Assembly (NCBI RefSeq): GCF_004348445.1
Contig: NZ_SMKV01000003.1
Coordinates: 62,001-126,000 of the forward strand
Reading direction: 5' to 3'
Source of the DNA: Saccharopolyspora aridisoli
GTDB taxonomy: Bacteria; Actinomycetota; Actinomycetes; Mycobacteriales; Pseudonocardiaceae
DNA length: 64,000 nucleotides
A program made the translations under genes and the position numbers. This document shows positions 34,600-43,689 of this stretch, piece by piece. The notes below the pieces were generated by a model. That model did not search any database. It worked only from the letters and a program-made list of their open reading frames with translations, and had not been told where the DNA came from. Within the stretch, counting starts at the first letter, position 1. Every line of letters starts with the position of its first letter.

Positions 34600-35257
34600 A
34601 ACTGCCGCACTCACCAACGACCCCCAACCACGAACGAGCACCCCTGGGCCAAAGGCAGAGCGCTGGTCGTCGCCGGCGGCCCGGTGCTGCTGACGCCGCC
34701 CTGCTCTGGCACCCGCCGCTGCCCGTCCGGCTGGCCAACAGCACGGCGTGGCCGCTGCCGTGTCGGCGGACATCACGCGGTGGGGCCTGCCCCCCACCTC
34801 GCCCTCGCCTCCGGTGCAGTCGCCGTCGCCTCCGCGGCCGTGCGCAGCTACCTCCTCGAGCGGCGACGGCCCGACCGGCGCGGTCGGGCTCGGGCTTGTG
34901 CTGATCGGGAGCGTCATGTTGGCCGTGCTCCCCGGCATGGAGTTCGCCGTGGCGCGGCGCATGAGACAGGAGCCGACCTCGCGGCGACCCTGACGGCTCT
35001 GGAGTCGTGGTTGGTGCCATTCTCGTCGCCGGTGCGGTGCTGTTCGCGCTCGGCACCGTCCTGTTCGCGATCGCAGTCGCTCGCACGGCGCATGTCGCCC
35101 GCATTCCCACGGTCGTCATCGCCGGCGCCCTGGTGGTTCGGACTCCCGGGTGGTCCCGGTCGGGGCGTGCGTGCAGTCGGCGGCGGCATTGGTGGCGCTG
35201 CTGCCATTGGCCGTGGCCATCGGCGCCGCGCGGCTGCGCACCTCACGCACGTACGAC
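34600..35257 (+). pseudogene. Frameshifted small integral membrane protein
   Basis: Hydrophobic segments typical of a four-helix membrane protein appear in successive frames: GAVGLGLVLIGSVMLAVLPG (about 34885-34945), [20 protein letters not shown] and [15 protein letters not shown] (about 35020-35140). The final piece is [20 protein letters not shown], ending RTSRTYD and TAA at 35255-35257. Frame changes between them indicate a broken gene. I cannot name the family with confidence. Confidence 0.45.
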
Positions 35258-35260
35258 TAA

Positions 35261-35273
35261 CCTCGAGTCGAGG
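35261..35273. promoter_or_regulatory. Palindrome before the LuxR-type gene
   Basis: CCTCGA-G-TCGAGG is a perfect 13-bp inverted repeat ending 9 bp before the start codon and just downstream of TAACCT (35258-35263), a possible -10. The position suits an operator that blocks initiation. Confidence 0.4.
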
Positions 35274-35282
35274 TGGTGTGCG

Positions 35283-36911
35283 ATGGGCTTGGTCGACGAT
35301 CTGCACCGGGCACGAGAAGCCTACGAGCGCCGCGAGTGGGTGGCTGCGTACCGCGCGCTGTCGGACCTGGGCGACACCCACTTGCGGGCGGATGACTTCG
35401 CTGCCCTGGCGGTCACCGCGTTCCTGCTGGGCCGCCCCAACGACTGCGTCCAGGCGTGGCAGCGCGCCTACCAGGCCGAGCTCGAGGACGGCAACACCCT
35501 GGGAGCCGTCCGAGCGGCGTACTGGCTGGCGCTGACCTTGTGGCAGGGCGGGGAGGCCGCCATCGGCAGCGGCTGGCTGGCCCGGGGCGAGCGACTGCTC
35601 GAGAGCGTCGAGGAAGATGTGGTGGAGCGCGGCTACCTACTCGAACGGGCCACGTTCGGGCACATCGCCGAGGGCGAGTTCGCGCAAGCAATTGCCACCG
35701 CGCCGAGCGTGACCGAGTACGGCCGACGCTTCGGCGACCCCGACCTGACCGCCATCGGCCTGCACACCGAGGGCCGGCTGACCATCCTCTCGGGACAGGT
35801 CGCCGCCGGGCTGCGCCTCCTCGACGAGGCGATGGTGTCTGTTCTGGCCGGGGAGGTCTCCCCCATCCTCTCCGGGAACATCTACTGCTCGTCGGTCGAA
35901 GCCTGCCAGCAGATCTCCGACTTCGGCCGGATGAGCGAGTGGACCCACGCGCTGACCGACTGGTGCGAGAGCCAGCCCGGGCTGGTGGCGTTCACCGGCC
36001 AGTGTGCGGTCCACCGCGGCCAGTTGATGCGGCTGCACGGCGCCTACCGGGACGCGATCAGCGAGCTCGAGCATGCGGCTGAACGGTACGCGGCGGCAGG
36101 GGGCAGCCCCGCGGTCGGACAGGCCCATTACGAGTGTGGCGAAGCGCTGCGCATCAGCGGTGAGCACGACGCGGCCGAGGCCGCCTACGCGGAAGCGGCC
36201 GGGTACGGGCACACGGCCCAGCCCGGCCGGGCGCTGCTGTGGCTGGCTCGCGGCCGGCTCGACGCGGCGTCGGCCGCGATCCACCGCGTGCTGGTCGAGG
36301 TGCGAGATCCGGTGCACCGCTCACAAGTGCTGCCGGCCGCCGTCGACGTGCTGGCAGATGTGGGTGAGATCAAAGACGCCGCGTCCTTGGCCGATGAGCT
36401 CCGCGGGTTCGGATCGGCCTTCGGTTGCACCGCGCTCCGAGCGGCCGGCGAGTACGCGACCGCATCGGTCGCCGTCGCCGTCGGTGACGCCGAGGACGCG
36501 CTCGCAGCCGCCCGGAGCGCTGCTGACGGCTGGTCCCGGTTGTCCGCACCGTACGAGGTGGCCCGGTGTCGCGTGCTGATCGGACGAGCGCTGCGCCTCC
36601 TCGGTGACGCGGAGTCGGCGGCGGCCGATCTCGACGAGGCCCGGCGGGCGTTCGCGAGCCTCGGTGCCGCACCGGCCGAGCACGACGTCGCCAAGCTCCT
36701 GGGGGATGCGCGGGCGCCCGGCGGCTTGAGTCCGCGCGAGGTCGAGGTGTTGCGGCTCGTCGCCGCGGGCAACAGCAATCCCGAGATTGCGGCGGCGCTG
36801 GTGCTGTCGGAGAAGACGGTCGCCCGGCACCTGTCGAACATCTTCGCCAAGCTCGACGTGGGGTCCCGGACCGCGGCCGCGGCGTTCGCGTTCGAGCACC
36901 ACCTGGGCTGA
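35283..36911 (+). CDS. TPR-repeat LuxR-type transcriptional regulator
   Basis: A 542-residue protein without an ATP-binding site. Helical tetratricopeptide-like repeats span about residues 5-460. A C-terminal LuxR HTH ([44 protein letters not shown]) occupies the last 65 residues. It resembles the C-terminal half of LAL/MalT regulators lacking the NTPase. ATG 35283 has GAGGTGG 6 nt upstream. A 13-bp palindrome CCTCGA-G-TCGAGG (35261-35273) directly before it may be an autoregulatory operator. The flavin monooxygenase upstream is a possible target gene. Confidence 0.85.
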   Translation: MGLVDDLHRAREAYERREWVAAYRALSDLGDTHLRADDFAALAVTAFLLGRPNDCVQAWQRAYQAELEDGNTLGAVRAAYWLALTLWQGGEAAIGSGWLARGERLLESVEEDVVERGYLLERATFGHIAEGEFAQAIATAPSVTEYGRRFGDPDLTAIGLHTEGRLTILSGQVAAGLRLLDEAMVSVLAGEVSPILSGNIYCSSVEACQQISDFGRMSEWTHALTDWCESQPGLVAFTGQCAVHRGQLMRLHGAYRDAISELEHAAERYAAAGGSPAVGQAHYECGEALRISGEHDAAEAAYAEAAGYGHTAQPGRALLWLARGRLDAASAAIHRVLVEVRDPVHRSQVLPAAVDVLADVGEIKDAASLADELRGFGSAFGCTALRAAGEYATASVAVAVGDAEDALAAARSAADGWSRLSAPYEVARCRVLIGRALRLLGDAESAAADLDEARRAFASLGAAPAEHDVAKLLGDARAPGGLSPREVEVLRLVAAGNSNPEIAAALVLSEKTVARHLSNIFAKLDVGSRTAAAAFAFEHHLG

Positions 36912-37204
36912 GGATGATCTAGGCAGTGTTCAAGTGAGGGCGCGCTTCCAGATGTCGATCGTGGCGACGTGCACGGTGGCTTCGTAGCGCAGGCAAGAGC
37001 CGACGCACGAGGGCGAGGTCACCCAACCGGCCTCAGGCTGTCCCACGTGGACCACCTACTGGTGTGCGTCGGAGACCGGGTTTCACGAGCCCACCAGCAG
37101 TGACGACCACCAACCACGACCGGCGACCGCGATCAGCGGAGAACGCGCGCACAGACACAACCAGGTGCCGAACCCGACCGCCCAGCCAGGTACCCTCTGA
37201 TCAG
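36912..37204. other. Intergenic region before tRNA-Arg
   Basis: No gene, hairpin or repeat is evident between the LuxR-type stop and the tRNA. The tRNA promoter should lie at its right end but no clear -35/-10 pair stands out. Confidence 0.4.
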
Positions 37205-37277
37205 GCCCTCGTAGCTCAGGGGATAGAGCACGGCTCTCCTAAAGCCGGTGTCGCAGGTTCGAATCCTGCCGGGGGCG
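37205..37277 (+). tRNA. tRNA-Arg(CCT)
   Basis: The cloverleaf is complete: acceptor GCCCTCG/CGGGGGC (one G-T pair), D-arm GCTCAGGGGATAGAGC, and anticodon loop CTCCTAA with anticodon CCT (AGG codon). The T-arm is GCAGGTTCGAATCCTGC with discriminator G; CCA is not encoded. Its 3' half is duplicated at 40429-40472, marking it as the integration site of a mobile element. Confidence 0.95.
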
Positions 37278-37278
37278 C
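37235..37278 (+). repeat. Attachment repeat, left copy (within tRNA-Arg)
   Basis: This 44-bp stretch from the anticodon loop to the tRNA 3' end recurs at 40429-40472 with one mismatch (C37244 versus T40438). The flanking CCAGGGAAAAC (37283-37293) also recurs at the right end with identical spacing. The arrangement is the classic product of tyrosine-recombinase integration into a tRNA. Confidence 0.9.
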
Positions 37279-37439
37279 CTGACCAGGGAAAACAAAGCAG
37301 GGGCCGATCTCCTCCAAGATTACCCCCACTTTTCCCTCATAGTTGAATCAGCTTCTGAGCTGCATGTTTGTGCCAGGGCTGCCGCCGCCGAGCTACCCCG
37401 GGACTTATGGTGTGCTCCTGCACGAACAGGCCCACGCCG

Positions 37440-37850
37440 GTCACACGGATGACGGTGCCCGCGATCGCGATCGTGCCAGCCGCGATATCTGGACGGTGCA
37501 CATCGCCGGAGTCGGCTGATCGCCCCACGGGTAGGCGTTGCCGCGTGTGCCGCGGGCCGCTTTCTCCCATTGCCGTGAAGTCGGCAGGGACTTACCGGCC
37601 CATGCGGCGTACTGAGCCGCGTCCGACCACGTCACGAAAGACCACCGGGTGATCGGCGAGCTCTTCAGGGAGCTTCCCGTCGTTCCAGTGCTCTGGCGCG
37701 GTGTGGCCGGTTGCTGCGATGAAGAGCGCGTACTCGGCGTTGGTCACTGGGTGAACGTCGATGTAGAAGTCGCGTCAAGCCAGACCGGCTCGTTGCTCGG
37801 GCCTGACAAGAAGACGCTGGCGTCGACCTTCACCATTGGAGCGCCATCTG
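37440..37850 (-). pseudogene. Formylglycine-generating-enzyme (SUMF1/FGE-sulfatase) domain remnant
   Basis: Minus-strand pieces in at least three frames read [40 protein letters not shown] and [39 protein letters not shown] and [18 protein letters not shown] follow. These match the core of SUMF1/FGE-sulfatase proteins (VTNAEYxxF, AYxAWAGKRLPTEAEWEKAARG, YPWG). Frameshifts and loss of the C-terminal half make it non-functional. Confidence 0.75.
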
Positions 37851-37934
37851 CGGGGTGCTTGATCTGGCTGCTCCCGATCGGTTCAACGCCAGGCCTCGGC
37901 CTGGCCGTCGTCGGTCGTCAGGGCGTGCCGTGGA

Positions 37935-38450
37935 CCGAAGAAGTGGCTGGCTCGCACTCTCTACCGCGACTACGACGGCAAGGTACGTCCGGTTGAGCGT
38001 GTGGGGCCGAGTAAGAGCTCGGCAGCCAACAATCTTCAGGAGGCTCTTCGAGATCGGTCGCGAGCTGTTGTGGGCGACGAGATCACGGCCTCGACGCGGA
38101 TCAAACTTGCTGCAGATCTGCGGTTGCGGGAGCTCGACGAGTCGAGCAAATCCGTGCGTACCAAGCGGACTTACCGCGAGAGCTGGGATCGGGACCTTTC
38201 TCCTGCGGTAGCCGAGCTGCGTGGGAGTGAGATCACGGTGTCGCTCGCGACGCGAGTGCTTCGCTCCATCCACGACCAGGCGGGACCTGGCAGCGCGAAG
38301 CACGCGAAGGTAGTCCTCGGCGGGATCATGGCGTTGTTCGTGCGGCATGACGCGTTCGAGAACAACCCGATATCGATGCGCTGGCTGCGCTCAGCTGCCG
38401 GATTGGCGAGCTCCTGGCTCTGAACTGGTCGAAGGTCACCCAAGTTGTTC
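37935..38450 (+). pseudogene. Tyrosine integrase remnant
   Basis: WLARTLYRDYDGKVRPVERVG and SAANNLQEALRDR, then TYRESWDRDLSPAV and SAKHAKVVLGGIMALFVRHD, match the N-terminal arm- and core-binding domains of actinobacterial phage/ICE integrases. After DAFENNP the frame changes to LAALSCRIGELLALNWSKVT, which is the start of the catalytic domain (CRIGELLAL around the first Arg). An internal deletion removes sequence between them, and the R..H-R-Y remainder is missing. Confidence 0.8.
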
Positions 38451-38497
38451 GAGCAAGCAAGGCAGCAGCAACCGATCGGGGCACACACGATGAGCAT

Positions 38498-38704
38498 GTG
38501 GCCGATGACGAGACTCCGCTGATCTCCAGCTCCGAGCTGGCAAAAAAGCTTGGCCTTGCCAGGCGGACGATCTCGAACTACGCCCAGAAGGGTTGGATCA
38601 CACCAGCCCTGATCACCCCTGGCGGCCAATACCGCTGGCGCTACGACGACGTGGTTGCCGAGTTGCGCAAGCTCGCCGAGGAGCGCCGCCAAGAAAGGGA
38701 CTGA
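38498..38704 (+). CDS. Excisionase-like MerR-type HTH protein
   Basis: A 68-residue protein: ISSSELAKKLGLARRTISNYAQKGWITPALITPGGQYRWRYDDVVAELRKL is a complete winged-helix of the excisionase/MerR kind. It directly follows the integrase remnant inside the tRNA-flanked element, so it is probably the element's recombination directionality factor or regulator. GTG 38498 is chosen; the frame is open further upstream into the integrase remnant. It appears intact, unlike its neighbours. Confidence 0.7.
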   Translation: MADDETPLISSSELAKKLGLARRTISNYAQKGWITPALITPGGQYRWRYDDVVAELRKLAEERRQERD

Positions 38705-38764
38705 CCTACCGCATCAGCCCCGAACAGCACCAAACTTCGGTGACGCTTTGGCACGGTGTTGACC

Positions 38765-39885
38765 ATGAGAACACCTCGCCACCGTTCCGCCCATCACCGA
38801 CGGGACCGGCGCCCTGCCCGACCGGCTGGACTCGGATTGCGCCGCCCAGTCCGACAACGCCGCAAACCGGTGGACAGGAAGCTCGACCTAACCCAGTTGT
38901 TGACGCTGGGAGCCGTGCTGGTCACCCTGGCCCTCGCTGTGCCGAGCTACATCGCCGCCAACACACAAGCCGAGCAAGCCCGAAACGAGGCCGCTCTAGC
39001 TCGCCAAGAGGCCGAGATTGCCGCGCAAGGTCAGCTAACCGACCGGTTCAGTAAAGCCATCGAGCAGCTCGGCACCACCGAGAACTCGAAGTTCGGCTTG
39101 GCGGCATCTACGCGCTGGAGCGCATCGCCCGCGACTCCGAACGTGATCACCCCACCGTCATGAACGTGCTGAACACCTTCGTCCGCGAAAACACCAAGAG
39201 GCTCCGGACACCAGAAGACCGCTGTCCTGGCGCGCCTCCCGCGCCCGACGTGCAGGCTGCGATGACCGTGCTCGCCCATCCCCGACCGGGGTGGAACCGC
39301 GGCCGACTCGACCTCACTGACGCTTGCCTCACCGACGCCGATCTCATCGAGGCCAATCTCGCCAACGCCGACCTCACCAACGCCGACCTCACCAACTCCG
39401 ACCTCGCCGAGGCCAACCTCACCAACGCCAGGCTCGAAAAGGCCAACCTGACCAACGTCCGCCTCGCCAAAGCCAACCTCGCCAACGTCAACCTCCGCCA
39501 AGCCACCGCAATCCGCGCCCTGATCGTCTACGCCAACCTCACCGGTTCGAACCTCAGCTACGCCAACCTCAGCAACATCCACCTCGCCTACAGCGACCTC
39601 ACCAACGTCGTCCTCTCCGGTTCCGACCTCACCTACGCCGACCTCGCCGAGGCCAACCTCACCAACGCCAAACTCGAAACGACCAACCTCATCAACGCCG
39701 GTCTCGAAAAGACCAAGCTCACCAACGCCTTCCTCCGGCGAGCCACCATCCTCAACGCCCGGCTCGGCTACGCCGACCTCACCGGTTCCGACCTCAGCTA
39801 CGCCGACCTCACCGGTTCCGACCTCAGCAATGCCAACCTCACCAACGTCATTGGGTTGACGCCAGGTTTGGAACTGCCGCGATGA
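38765..39885 (+). pseudogene. Pentapeptide-repeat membrane protein gene with a frameshift
   Basis: The 5' part encodes an N-terminal helix (LLTLGAVLVTLALAVPSYIA), a coiled region, and QLTDRFSKAIEQLGTTENSKF. At about 39095-39100 the frame must shift to continue GGIYALERIARDSERDHPTV, the next conserved block of this family. After VMNVLNTFVRE come about 35 pentapeptides of the A(D/N)LxxAxL type (39319-39850), such as LTNADLTNSDLAEANLTNA. These build a right-handed beta-helix. The family occurs widely in actinobacterial accessory DNA. One missing or extra base separates the halves; a sequencing error is possible. Confidence 0.8.
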
Positions 39886-40428
39886 GAGGAAACGGGCTGT
39901 ACGCTCTTCCCGGTCCCACGCGCGAGCGCTTCACCGCTGTCGACCTCGTGACCAGTCGCGACCTTCAGGCGACGCTCACCCGCACCGGAGCTTGGACGTA
40001 CGGCAACGGTCCGCGTGTTCAAAAAAGATGCCGAACGTGTCGATCCGTCAGGACTGGGACGAGGCAGCAACCTTGACCGGTGTAATTACTCCCGGTCAGT
40101 GGCCAGCGGGGACGTCCAGCAGCTCACCGGCAACTGCCGCTTTGATCAACCGCTGCTCTTCCTCCGTGGTTTCGAACACGCCGCGTGATCTTAGTGAGCA
40201 CTGCCAGCGCCGCGGTCCGTTCCCCAGCTTGGCACCAGACGTGCGTCGGGGGCGCTTGCCACGTTCGAGCCGACAGCTGCTGTGAAGCCCCGATAGCGCC
40301 CCCACTTTACCCCCATAGATCAACGGGGGAAGCGTCGGGAAACGTCAAAGACCTACCGCATTCGCATCTGGAATTTCGGCTTGTGACAGTGTCTTTCGGG
40401 AAGCGTCCGGGAAGGACAGGGAGCGCCG
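39886..40428. other. Right part of the integrative element, no clear gene
   Basis: Short frames are present, for example minus-strand VFETTEEEQRLIKAAVAGEL near 40170. None extends to a recognisable protein. It is probably further decayed element DNA. Confidence 0.45.
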
Positions 40429-40472
40429 TCTCCTAAAGTCGGTGTCGCAGGTTCGAATCCTGCCGGGGGCGC
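40429..40472 (+). repeat. Attachment repeat, right copy (tRNA-Arg 3' segment)
   Basis: This is a 44-bp copy of the tRNA-Arg(CCT) 3' segment from 37235-37278, one mismatch, without the acceptor 5' strand and D-arm. It is not a tRNA gene but the right-hand attachment site. Confidence 0.9.
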
Positions 40473-40487
40473 TTCTCCAGGGAAAAC

Positions 40488-40598
40488 CTCGCGCCACGCG
40501 TTGACGAGCTGACCGCTGATCATGCCGACCATGCCGAGAATCCCGACCACGATCGGCACCCAGATCGAGACCTGACCTTGCACCGCTCCGGGACTCAC
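40488..40598 (-). pseudogene. N-terminal fragment of a small membrane protein cut by the attachment site
   Basis: The minus strand reads VSIWVPIVVGILGMVGMISG then QLVNAWRE, a single N-terminal helix followed by a charged start typical of small phage/island membrane proteins. The sequence then runs straight into the att repeat (VFPGEAPPAGFEPATPT). The rest of the gene is missing, so it was probably cut by an earlier recombination at this tRNA. Confidence 0.5.
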
Positions 40599-40801
40599 CG
40601 GGTGGGCACAGCGAGGCTCGAACCGACCCGCATCAGCGGGATCGCGGGCAATACCGGGGCAACGGTGCCTCTCGCGGACACTCGCCAGACCTTCATCGGC
40701 TCGAGTGGTTCGATCTCCTATTCCTCGAGTCGCGGTGCCTTGGCGATCTCCAGTGGTCCCTGTTGCCGGTGGAACAGGCTGCTCGGCAACGGTTTCGGGC
40801 T

Positions 40802-42304
40802 TCAGTGATCCGGTTCCTGGGTGGGCTCGAGTGCTTCGGTGCCGTTCTCCACTCGGTTGCGGCCTGCTCGTTTGGCCTTGTAGAGGCCGATGTCGGCGGC
40901 TGCGAACAGCTGGTCCAGGTCGTGGGGGCCTGAGGCCACGCCGATGCTGACGGTGGGTTTCTTCTCCAACTTGCCCAGGACCAGTCTCCAGTCGTGGCCG
41001 TTGACCGCTGCGCGGATGCGTTCGGCGACGACCGGGCCGGCGTCGCGCGAGTCCTCGGCGGCGTCGACGAGCAGGACCACGAACTCGTCACCGGCCCACC
41101 GGCACAGCAGGTCGCCCGCGCGGCACTCGCGGCGCAGCAGGTTGGCGACCTCTTGCAGGGCGACGTCGCCCGCGGTGTGCCCGGCGAAGTCGTTGACCTC
41201 CTTGAAGTAGTCGACGTCGAGCAGCACCAGCCATGGGATCCGGCCGGCCGACGCGTTGCGTTCCAGCAGGACCGGGGCCATGCGTTCCAGACCGAGGCGG
41301 TTGGCGAGGCCGGTGAGCGGGTCGCGCAAGGCCGCCTCCCGGGCCGCCATCGCCATCCGCTGCGCCTGCGTGGCGACCCTGCGCTGCTCCAGCGCTTGAC
41401 CCAGGCCTTCTTTGAGGATGGCCACGGCCGACACGGCTGCGCTCACCGCGCGGCGCAGGGCCACTGCCTCGCCCACCGGGTCGCCCAGTTCCCTGCAGAT
41501 CTCGGCGAGTTCGCGGGAGGACAGCATCATCAGGAACGATTCGCGGATGTTCTCGGCGCTCTCGAGCGAACGGCTGGCGAAGGTGCGGGCCTCGGTCAGG
41601 ACGCCCTGCGAGCGTCTGATGACCGCCAGCACCCAGTTCGCCAGCGCCATCGCGTAGCCGTCGGAGGCGTCGCGGCTGAGGGCGAGCGTCTCGCGCGCGA
41701 CGCGCTCGGCCGCCTCCACGTCGCCGGTGCCGAACAGCGACCGGGCCAGGCAGGCCAGGGCGCTGCGCTTGATGTCTCCCGGCTTGGCCAGCGACTGGGC
41801 TTCCTCGCAGAGCTCGCGGGCCGCGGTGAAATGGTGGGCGGACTGCTCGGGTTGGTTCGCGGCGCGGAACACCCGGGCGAGGCCTTCGCGGAGCTGGCAG
41901 TGGGCCAGCGCGGGCTGGTCACCCGAGTCGCGGGCGATCTGCACCGCCAGCGACATGAGGTCCATCGCCGGATCGCGTCGCCCGATGCCCTCCAGCAGGA
42001 ATCCCAGCATGCTGACGGTGTGCGCGGACGATGCGCCGCTGGGCGGCTGCGTGTCGAGCTCGGTCCAGCCCTCGGCGATGAGCTCCAAGGCGAGGGGGAT
42101 GCGGCCGAGCCGCCAGGCCAGCAGGGCGCGGTGCACCAGCACCGTGGACCGCACCCACCGCTCGTCGACGAAGTTCGAGCCGCCGGCGAGCAGCTCGTCG
42201 AAGGCAGCATCGGCCTCGGTGAAGCTGCCAGCGTCGAGCAGCCGCCTCACCTTGCGGTCTTGCGCCGGGATGTGCCCGGCGAGTGGTTGTTCCTCCGGCT
42301 GCAC
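40802..42304 (-). CDS. TPR-GGDEF diguanylate cyclase
   Basis: A 500-residue soluble protein. TPR-like helices span about 1-300, and a linker helix (VSAVAILKEGLGQALEQRR) leads to a GGDEF domain (about 330-485). The domain has DPLTGLANRLGLERM, LLDVDYFKEVND (both metal Asp present) and RWAGDEFVVLL (AGDEF, an active variant). An RxxD inhibitory site is not obvious before AGDEF. It probably makes cyclic di-GMP, which in actinomycetes controls BldD and development. GTG 42304 is the first start in the frame. Confidence 0.88.
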   Translation of the reverse strand: MQPEEQPLAGHIPAQDRKVRRLLDAGSFTEADAAFDELLAGGSNFVDERWVRSTVLVHRALLAWRLGRIPLALELIAEGWTELDTQPPSGASSAHTVSMLGFLLEGIGRRDPAMDLMSLAVQIARDSGDQPALAHCQLREGLARVFRAANQPEQSAHHFTAARELCEEAQSLAKPGDIKRSALACLARSLFGTGDVEAAERVARETLALSRDASDGYAMALANWVLAVIRRSQGVLTEARTFASRSLESAENIRESFLMMLSSRELAEICRELGDPVGEAVALRRAVSAAVSAVAILKEGLGQALEQRRVATQAQRMAMAAREAALRDPLTGLANRLGLERMAPVLLERNASAGRIPWLVLLDVDYFKEVNDFAGHTAGDVALQEVANLLRRECRAGDLLCRWAGDEFVVLLVDAAEDSRDAGPVVAERIRAAVNGHDWRLVLGKLEKKPTVSIGVASGPHDLDQLFAAADIGLYKAKRAGRNRVENGTEALEPTQEPDH

Positions 42305-42364
42305 CGCGACCTCGTCGTCGTGAGCACGTCATCGTGGCCGCTCGGGTGAGCGACTCGTCCGAGG

Positions 42365-43045
42365 TTACCGGTTGCGACCGCGCCCGTACGCTTCGTAGTG
42401 GATGACCTCGTCCAGGAGCATCCGCTGGCGCCAGCCGTGCCGCTCCAGGTCTGGAGTTTCGGCGAGCTCGCGAACCGGTCCCACGCACAACCATGCCACC
42501 GGCCTGACCTCGGAGGGAACTCCGAGCAGCCGACGCAGGAACTCCTCGCGGTAGAAGCTGACCCAACCCACGCCGAGGCCTTCGGCGGTCGCAGCCAGCC
42601 ACAGGTTCTGGATCGCCAGGCACACCGAGTACAGGCCGGCGTTGGCGATGGCGTGCCTGCCCAGCACCTGCGGAGTGCCCCGGCGCGGGTCGTAGGTGAC
42701 GGCGATGCCCAACGAGGACTCCACGATGCCCTCGACCTTGATCTTGCTGAAGGTGTCGGCCCGCTCGCCGTCGAGCTTGCTGGCGAACACGCTGCGCTCG
42801 GCCAGCACGTGCTCGCGGAACGTGCGGCGCGTGTTCGCGTCGCGGACCAGGATGAAGTCCCACGGCTGGGAGAGCCCGACGCTCGGCGCGGTGTGCGCGG
42901 CGGTGAGCACGCGGCGCAGCACCGGTTCGGGGAGTTCGGCGCCGGAGAACTCGCGGCGGACGTCCCGCCTGCGGTTGATCACGTCGTAGAGCTCGGCGGC
43001 GGGAGCGGATTCGGTCAGGCTGGGGGTGTGTCCAGGGGTCTTCAT
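42365..43045 (-). CDS. bluB: BluB-like 5,6-dimethylbenzimidazole synthase
   Basis: A 226-residue nitroreductase-fold enzyme: YDVINRRRDVRREF (FMN phosphate-binding Arg residues), APSVGLSQPWDFILVRD, VSLGIAVTYDP-like segment, LWLAATAEGLGVGWVSFY and RHGWRQR. These follow BluB, which splits reduced FMN with oxygen to make the lower ligand of vitamin B12. A general nitroreductase is the alternative. ATG 43045 (MKTPGHTP) is chosen. The frame is open to 43105, but that would run through the terminator hairpin. Confidence 0.82.
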   Translation of the reverse strand: MKTPGHTPSLTESAPAAELYDVINRRRDVRREFSGAELPEPVLRRVLTAAHTAPSVGLSQPWDFILVRDANTRRTFREHVLAERSVFASKLDGERADTFSKIKVEGIVESSLGIAVTYDPRRGTPQVLGRHAIANAGLYSVCLAIQNLWLAATAEGLGVGWVSFYREEFLRRLLGVPSEVRPVAWLCVGPVRELAETPDLERHGWRQRMLLDEVIHYEAYGRGRNR

Positions 43046-43066
43046 CGCGATCAATGCTGCACCGGG

Positions 43067-43101
43067 GATACCGGCCACCCGAATCCAGGGTGACCGGTAT
43101 C
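43067..43101 (-). terminator. Hairpin after the rpsR-rpsN operon
   Basis: GATACCGGCCACCC (43067-43080) pairs with GGGTGACCGGTATC (43088-43101) at 13 of 14 positions, with a 7-nt loop. It lies between the rpsR stop and the bluB start on the minus strand, so it probably ends the ribosomal-protein message. Confidence 0.7.
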
Positions 43102-43124
43102 GCACGGTGTTCGACCGGTTCGCC

Positions 43125-43355
43125 CTATTTGTGGTGATGCGGGAGCAGCGCCACCTCCCGGGCGTTCTTGATCGCCTTGGCGACGTCGCGCTGCTCCTGC
43201 GCGGTCAGTCCGGTGACCCGGCGGGAGCGGATCTTCCCCCGGTCGGAGACGAACTTGCGCAGCAGCGTCACGTCCTTCCAGTCGACCTGGACGACGCCCT
43301 CGCGCTGCAGGAGGTTCGGCTTCTCGCGACGTTCGACGGGTCGGCGCATGATCAC
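43125..43355 (-). CDS. rpsR2: 30S ribosomal protein S18, zinc-independent paralogue
   Basis: A 76-residue S18: [40 protein letters not shown] and [20 protein letters not shown]. It lacks the CxxC zinc ligands of the housekeeping form, as expected for the C-minus version made under zinc starvation. Its ATG overlaps the rpsN stop (ATGA), so the two are translationally coupled. Confidence 0.94.
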   Translation of the reverse strand: MIMRRPVERREKPNLLQREGVVQVDWKDVTLLRKFVSDRGKIRSRRVTGLTAQEQRDVAKAIKNAREVALLPHHHK

Positions 43356-43657
43356 CAGCTCGACTTCGTCACGCCGGGCAGCTCGCCCTTGTGCGCCATC
43401 TCGCGCAGCCGCACGCGGGACAGCCCGAACTTGCGGAAGTAGCCGCGCGGACGCCCGTCAACGGTGTCCCGGTTGCGCAGCCGTACCCGGCTGGCGTCCC
43501 GGGGCTGCCGCTGCAGCTCGCGCTGGGCTTCGGAACGGGCCTCCGGCTCGGTCTCGGGCGAGGCGATGATTCGCTTCAGCTCGGTCCGCCGCTCGGCGTA
43601 CCGCTCGACGACCTCCTTGCGCTGCTCGTTCCGAGCGATCTTCGACTTCTTGGCCAC
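43352..43657 (-). CDS. rpsN: 30S ribosomal protein S14, zinc-independent 101-residue type
   Basis: A 101-residue S14 ([20 protein letters not shown] .. [20 protein letters not shown]). The long form without CxxC zinc motifs replaces the short zinc-binding S14 when zinc is scarce. It is grouped with S18, L33 and L28 paralogues near Zur-type sites. It is separated from rpmG by about 200 bp that carry a dispersed repeat, so it may need its own promoter. Confidence 0.95.
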   Translation of the reverse strand: MAKKSKIARNEQRKEVVERYAERRTELKRIIASPETEPEARSEAQRELQRQPRDASRVRLRNRDTVDGRPRGYFRKFGLSRVRLREMAHKGELPGVTKSSW

Positions 43658-43689
43658 GATGTCCTCTCTGCTCTGCCCCCGCCCGACCA

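Larger units (their letters stand above)
37235..40487 (+). mobile_element. Decayed 3.2-kb integrative element in tRNA-Arg(CCT)
   Basis: The element spans the two copies of the tRNA 3' segment, whose offset is 3194 bp. Inside are an integrase remnant (37935-38450), an excisionase-like gene (38498-38704), a frameshifted pentapeptide-repeat gene and an FGE/SUMF1 remnant. No replication or conjugation gene remains. The element is probably immobile because its integrase lacks most of the catalytic domain. Confidence 0.85.

Noticed and set aside
40429-40472. Second tRNA-Arg gene
   Set aside because: Only the anticodon loop to 3' end is present. The acceptor 5' strand and D-arm are missing, so it is an attachment-site copy.
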